Shown piece after piece: positions 59,901-64,000 of a stretch of DNA of 64,000 bases; within the stretch, counting starts at the first letter, position 1, and each line of letters opens with the position of its first letter. Under the pieces are notes generated by a model, which saw only the letters and a list, made by a program, of their open reading frames with translations, searched no databases and was not told the DNA's origin. Origin of the DNA: Angiostrongylus vasorum (Eukaryota > Nematoda > Chromadorea > Rhabditida > Metastrongylidae); NCBI GenBank assembly GCA_018806985.1, contig JADANN010000378.1:106524-170523 (forward strand), written 5' to 3'. Both the position numbers and the translations under genes were made by a program.

Positions 59901-62900
59901 CTGAAGGCGGTTTAGTTCTGGTCAGGCAATTTAAGTATTTATTGAATCAGGACATAGCCTAGCTATGATGTTTTCAGGTCTTCACCACAATTTGTGTCTG
60001 TGGGAAGCTTTGTATCTGTTTGTTAGATCAATAGCACTAGTTGATTCGGGCACGATATTTAGGCTGAATATAAACGTAGAAGTATGCATAGTAAGCCTCT
60101 TTAGGACGATGTAACAAGCTGATAGGACATTGTATAAAAGCATAGCATTAATGATTCGTGGTTACCTATTCCTACTGTACATTTAAGGTGCAACCCGCCG
60201 TGTATACCTTCACCCTGTCGACCTTGCTGGCTCAGAACGTGTCAAAGAGTCTGGTGCCGAGGGTGATCGCTTTAAGGAAATGACATTCATAAATTCTGCA
60301 CTCTCGAGTCTGCAAAACTGTATTCGAATTCAGTTGAATAAGGTGATGTCCTTTGCTTATTGCACTTTACTTCTTCCTTATGAGCAATCCCGTTTATTAA
60401 TCTATGCATGCTTTACGTAGTTTGTGTAAAGGTAATATTAGGTCTTTTTTTAGATTTCTTGTTTCTAGGGCATTCTTCAGGGTGTTACCTAGAATTCTTG
60501 TTTCGTTTTTAGATTTGCTCATTTCCGGTTTTTCTGGCCAAAAAGAAATTTAAATTTTTTAAAATTTACTGCGCACGCTCGGAGGTCTTGAATCATCTAT
60601 CACCTCTGTGTCTTCTCGTTGGTCGTCGAGTGACTCGTGCGGGACGTCAGTGAATCTTCCATTTCTCCATGTCGCGTGCAAGAGTAGCCCAGTGGGTTCT
60701 TCTGGCTTTACGAACTGCTTGAACATCATATCTATCTTCTAGAGTCTTCGTGAAGTGACCATCGAGTCGGTGGTCTTCCTGCAGTGCGTTTAACATCCCG
60801 GTGAATCTAATCACTAACGACTCTTGTATACCGGGTGTCGTTTGCACATTACGCGTCCGGCTCGCTTTATCGTCGACAACTTTGCGTATAGAAAGGTGTC
60901 CTTGATTTTTGATCGTTGACCCAGGTGGGAGCTCAGGATCCCTTCCTTTACGTGCGTGACACGGGATACTCCTAGCATCGTACTTTCGACTGCGCCCCCC
61001 AAAAACGTTGATTGATCTTTCATCCTACTTACGTAGCGACCACGTTTGTGACGAATACGTTAGGACAGGAAGAATCGTATAGCAGAAAAAGATGGGCACG
61101 GAATCGGGTTTTCCTTGTTCTCTTCACTACATCCTCCATGGTCTTGAGAGCTCCCCAGGCCGGTCGCTTCCTAGTTCTCATCTCTGGAACGAAATCTTTC
61201 ATCATGTGGATTTTTCCTCACCTAGGTAGACGTAGCTGAAGTATTCGGAGATATTTGTACTCTGAACGTGAACGGGGCATACGTAATCAATTCGCTCCTT
61301 ATGAACATCGTTTTTATGATGGGCACGTGTAGGGCAGTGATCGGAGGAGCCCTGCATTACACAAAGGATCGATCCCAGCGCCCCCAGAACCACCAAGCCC
61401 TCCATCCCTCCAGGGTCGGCAAATTGGTACGAGACTTTCATGGGAGGATCTCAGCACTGGCTCGATACATCGGTAGGCCGCCGCGAGTCATTTTAGAGGC
61501 CAGATATGCATTCAATCACGTCCAGCGATGCTTAATAATGTCGATTGCATGGGGGGCATCACTCAGGGATTGATCAACGTCGACACCACCGACTCTCTCT
61601 ACTTTTGCATGTTTCAAGGAACAGTTCTTCTCCGGTGTCACATACAGTGTTGAATTTGTGGCGTCTTCTCGTCTCAGCCGGTGCGATGACATCGTACGTT
61701 GTCGTTCTTGTCTGCATAACCAAGTGCTCTGTCGAGAACTCCGATGCAAATGTGCGTCTGTTTCAGGTACAAATAGTCACCTAAGTCCTTCGTTACTTAA
61801 GCAGCCTGCATCAGCTCGAGATTTTAGCATCCTGTTCGTGCTCGTCCAACACAACGCTGACGTGTCAGAGCCTCTTTCGGGGTCAGAGGAATGAGACCCC
61901 TTTATTTTACTGGGTTTATCGTTCCGTACCTCCGCATAGATGGCTGAGCTTTGAACGTGAGGGTATACTCACGTGTATCTTGCCAATCTCTCCCACGGTG
62001 GACATGGAGCTGATTTGTTGGAGGCGATTCCTAATCACTTACCATGTTCTACTTCCCTGCCATTTGTAGGATTTTGGCCGAATTGGTTGGTAGAATACAA
62101 TCCACATAGACGAGAAGACACCCGCACAGGGCGTGCTGAAGCACGTCCTTGCAAACCCAGGAACTATGTGCCAAATCGGCGCAGTAGAAACCGACAGTCC
62201 TTCGGATGCGCCTTCGTCTCAGGGAAGCAAAGTTCGCTTCTAGTCCGCGATAAGCCCCTATCCGCCACCTGGGAGGCTCCACGTTTCTTCGCGACCAACC
62301 GGCATAAGATCCATCTATGTGGGAGATCCGTGGTCATGAATGAAAGTACTAACCTGAGCGAGAAGAACGAGGAAGGTACTTTTTTGGGCTCCAAAATTTC
62401 CTTAAAGCTTCACATCAGTAGCTTTGCAAGGTAGAATAGGGAAAGAAGTCATATCATTTTAAACAATTTTACACAGTTGAGTATAAAGAGCTGCATTTCT
62501 TTGGCAGAAATTGGTAGATTTCCGTGGCTCGTATTTTACATTGAGGCATGGCGAGGGGAAATTTGCCAGAGATTTCCATCGACTCTGAGTTGAAATCAAC
62601 GCATCTTGGTCACTCTTTGTTAAAATAGCTGAGTAAAATACATCGTATTATTGTTTCAGAGTCAGCATATACCCTACCGGAACTCGAAACTTACAACGCT
62701 TCTTCGGGATAGCTTGGGTGCTGGAAACTCAAAAACGATGGTTATTGTTGCGTTGAATCCGGCTCTGGCGCAAGTAGCGGAGACGAAACGTAGTTTAGAA
62801 TTCGCTCAGCAGGTTCGATGTAGTCTGGTCTATTACTAGGACTATATTGGCGTTTGTTATGTCTGAAATTATACGGATATCTTTTTTCCTAACTGTTTGC

Positions 62901-63077
62901 AACCAATTGGAAATCCTATTCCTTGAATAGTATTATGCAGGTATGGTAGGTGCTTTTCTAGATTATAACTGTTAGAAATAAATAAAAATTGTCTGAAGAG
63001 ATGTGTTCTTAAAAAGGAGATCGTTCTTACAGATGAGCATAACAAAGATCGGATCCGCAAGGAAGCAAGAGCAGTAA
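53202..63077 (+). CDS. Kinesin-14 (C-terminal motor, minus-end directed), with lesions
   Basis: Exons: 53202-53322 (coil), 53486-53638 (coil, EKVRLENELSERLENIGHL), 53691-53730 (GQIRVAVRVRPPL), 57039-57132 (VFEFQRVFGPNVSQERVF), 57191-57270 (GYNVSIIAYG, P-loop), 57469-57701 (EGLIPRAVKFLF, SFVEVYNEEVYDLL), 57783-57907 (switch I NEQSSRSHAVFEL), 60188-60342 (switch II VDLAGSERVKESGAEGDRF), 62660-62812 (HIPYRNSKLTTLLRDSLG) and 63033-63077 (ITKIGSARKQEQ, stop). The neck MDLKGQIRV directly before the motor places it in kinesin-14, which moves cargo or spindle microtubules toward minus ends; klp-15/16 are plausible C. elegans relatives. One motor exon between 53730 and 57039 is not found. Lesions: TGA at 57124, TAG at 57233 in place of the P-loop Gln, an extra G at 57239-57241 in the P-loop, an extra C at 60194-60196, and a probable extra G at 53298-53299. 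Introns are full of repeats. Either a pseudogene or a gene with sequence errors. Confidence 0.8.
54005..54780 (-). mobile_element. Penelope-like element fragment with GIY-YIG domain (minus strand)
   Basis: On the minus strand: RRAGLEESVAIVEIPPATLR, RNRLYDRLCEKGR, then CMSSDTIYLISCGTCGDEYI and GETGRSLWIRIEEHLNGK (GIY-YIG nuclease), a C-terminal remnant near 54250-54310, and the terminal-repeat motif GAAGAAGGCGATTCTGCC with GAAACATC at 54065-54020. A conserved Cys pair (CGTC) lies in the domain. Frame broken between segments. Confidence 0.75.
54770..55960 (+). mobile_element. Penelope-like element fragment, C-terminal end and terminal repeat (plus strand)
   Basis: Plus-strand pieces GDDFDIKVAVLAQDAK and LLEAFCIRAKNPTMN match the C terminus of the copy at 36.8 kb. 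The shared 3' region follows (GGTGGGTTTTTCGAGAAGCTG near 55084). After about 700 bp of other sequence comes the terminal-repeat motif GAAGAAGGCGATTCTGCCG at 55893. It faces the minus-strand fragment directly, forming an inverted pair. Confidence 0.65.
56385..56680 (+). repeat. Repeat B arm, copy 10 (solo, shortened)
   Basis: Plus-strand arm starting near GTGCGGGCTACAGAGG, with GAGGTCAGCCTAGCCAAAG, ATCACCACAGGCAGTCGC and GATGAATCTCCCCGCTG blocks. The outer end is missing. Confidence 0.82.
56770..56897 (+). repeat. SINE-like repeat C, copy 5
   Basis: Head TATGGTGTGAAGATGAACAC, CCCCGAAAAGGGTAATAG, and tail CTGCAGTTTTGCAGATATG. Its 3' end runs directly into the (ATT)n microsatellite. Confidence 0.65.
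56898..56957. repeat. (ATT)n microsatellite at the 3' end of repeat C
   Basis: About 20 ATT units immediately after the last conserved bases of repeat C copy 5, as if it were the expanded tail of the SINE. It starts about 140 bp before a kinesin motor exon. Confidence 0.95.
57908..58239. other. Kinesin intron, left of RTE remnant
   Basis: No exon or known repeat seen. Confidence 0.5.
58240..59650 (-). mobile_element. RTE retroelement remnant in a kinesin intron
   Basis: The plus-strand text at 58560-59050 parallels 42100-42540 (for example the CTTCTCGAAAAGATGACAATG region against its 42.3-kb counterpart), that is, the RT palm read on the minus strand. Further upstream on the minus strand, 59650-59280 carries the linker before RT (TINYMHFSATDVTPHHVVRR) and a GERRDLRNY-like motif just before 59280. 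Heavily frameshifted; inactive; antisense to the kinesin. Confidence 0.7.
59651..60187. other. Kinesin intron, right of RTE remnant
   Basis: Unassigned sequence, ending in the acceptor TACATTTAAG of the switch II exon. Confidence 0.5.
60600..61025 (-). mobile_element. RTE retroelement C-terminal remnant
   Basis: The minus strand gives RSKIKDTFLYAKLSTIKRAG with RVMC, then DVKRTAGRPPTRW and RKARRTHWATLARDMEKW, the conserved C-terminal pattern (AGHVMR, GRPPTRW, WATLARDREKW) of nematode RTE polyproteins. Frame changes at least once. Different subfamily from the element at 41.5-44.7 kb. Confidence 0.72.
61321..61582 (+). repeat. tRNA-derived SINE A, copy 7
   Basis: Head GGGCACGTGTAGGGCAGTG, B-box-like GGATCGATCCC, CTCGATACATCGGTAGGCC block and CTCAGGGATTGATCAACG end. 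Inside a kinesin intron, in the sense direction. Confidence 0.82.
61583..62659. other. Kinesin intron, right part
   Basis: A 153-codon open frame at 61973-62434 overlaps antisense frames and has no recognisable motif. The GC-richer 61950-62330 stretch could be a repeat with no second copy in the window. Confidence 0.35.
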
Positions 63078-64000
63078 ACTGTACTATGGCTGTGTTGCGG
63101 TATACTTAGTGTGACCATGTGGATTTGCTATTCTCACGTAACATAAGTTCCAGTTTGAGTCTGTTTTATAATATCACTTAGAACTGTTCAGTTTGAGTAC
63201 TGCCGCCGCTCTACGTGGTTACTATTTAAACAGGTTTTAGATTAGTTCAGGAGAAAATCCATGTCTAAGAAGTCGCTTTAATTTCTTGCATTATTTTTGA
63301 ATTTTGGATGTATTTTCATAAACCGATCGTTTGATGTTAGTGGCGCTATCCATGTTCATCACTGAATCAGAAGAGAAAAAACTTGAACTGTTCCAAGTGT
63401 TACACCTATTTGTTTAAGTTAATGTATTCCTACATCCTAAATTTAAAGCATTACGTTCAATTTCGTAGTAAGCGCTCTTAATTTCGTACATAGTGTCAAA
63501 ATCTATAAAAAATCGACTGTGAAAGGCTTCTATTATATCAAGTACATAGGTACCTATAAATACATGCGTATTCATAATGGTTCGTCCTGATGTGACCTCT
63601 CGTCTAGTATGCGCTTAGACTCTGTCTGACAATGCATGGGTTTGTGGCCAATGCAACAAGGTTTACGGTATCGCTCATAATGCAGTCACTGATGATAACG
63701 GCGATTAGAATTGCAACCATTGCATATGTAAAGTAGACTGCTGTTGCGTTTCACTTTAAAGAAATTTAACCATTGTTACTCTGATAAAGCAAGGAAGTCC
63801 AGCGAAAACAAAATAAGTAAACATGGAGGAGACTGGATGAAGGAAACTAGCAACATCGTCATTCTGAAATTAAAGAACTGCTACAAACTTCTGTTGGCGT
63901 CTAGACATTAAATGCTTTTAGGAATGTTCAACTTCAGTTACCGCTCCGCAACGATGCATTTTGAACGACGCCATGATTCAAGCGTGCTCGATCATTTGTG
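63078..64000. other. Downstream of the kinesin; no gene recognised
   Basis: AT-rich sequence. It should hold the kinesin 3' UTR. No canonical AATAAA was found close to the stop at 63075-63077. Confidence 0.4.

Noticed and set aside
61973..62434. 153-codon frame between kinesin exons
   Set aside because: Overlapped by antisense frames, no domain, and it lies between two exons that splice in phase without it.
1..64000. CRISPR arrays, operons with Shine-Dalgarno sites, rRNA genes
   Set aside because: The spliced exons show a eukaryotic nuclear genome; no regularly spaced direct repeats or rRNA-like segments were seen.

Overview
The window reads as nuclear DNA of a nematode, most likely a parasitic strongylid (hookworm-like). 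The reasons are short exons with T-rich TTTTCAG-type acceptors, two coding starts placed just behind such acceptors as expected for spliced-leader trans-splicing, nematode RTE-type retroelements, and a high load of short dispersed repeats. The genus is inference. Exons below were assembled by eye from translated motifs, splice consensus and intron phase; no transcript or database was consulted.

Layout. 1-10.0 kb: no recognisable gene; SINE-like repeats and a TA-rich minisatellite. 10.0-10.8 kb (+): a three-exon gene for a small secreted or type I membrane protein of unknown family. 10.9-23.4 kb: repeats, including a broken RTE element at 15.05-16.56 kb. 23.5-31.7 kb (+): an eight-exon SLC19 vitamin transporter (folate/thiamine family) with a 4.2-kb intron carrying SINE copies. 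31.8-40.1 kb: intergenic, with a Penelope-like element remnant at 36.4-37.2 kb and one orphan exon candidate. 40.4-49.7 kb (-): a CoREST/RCOR-type corepressor (ELM2, SANT1, a C4 zinc finger, SANT2), whose 4.7-kb intron holds an RTE element with the layout of a 5' inversion. 49.7-51.6 kb: the space between the corepressor and the next gene, mostly filled by a foldback element. 51.6-63.1 kb (+): a kinesin-14 (C-terminal motor) gene with repeat-packed introns. 63.1-64 kb: nothing recognised.

The three larger genes do unrelated jobs: vitamin uptake at the membrane, chromatin repression with an LSD1-type demethylase, and minus-end-directed microtubule transport. Their order suggests no operon. The corepressor and the kinesin lie head to head.

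The most notable items are: (1) a long-armed foldback element (repeat B), seen as two composites in opposite orientation plus solo arms, ten arm copies in all; (2) an RTE copy that looks like the product of twin priming; (3) a C4 zinc finger between the SANT domains of the CoREST-like protein; (4) a kinesin motor with an in-frame stop and a +1 shift inside the P-loop, a second stop one exon earlier, and two further +1 shifts at base runs, so either a decaying gene or an error-rich assembly; (5) Penelope-like remnants with a GIY-YIG domain and a hammerhead-like core in the terminal repeat.
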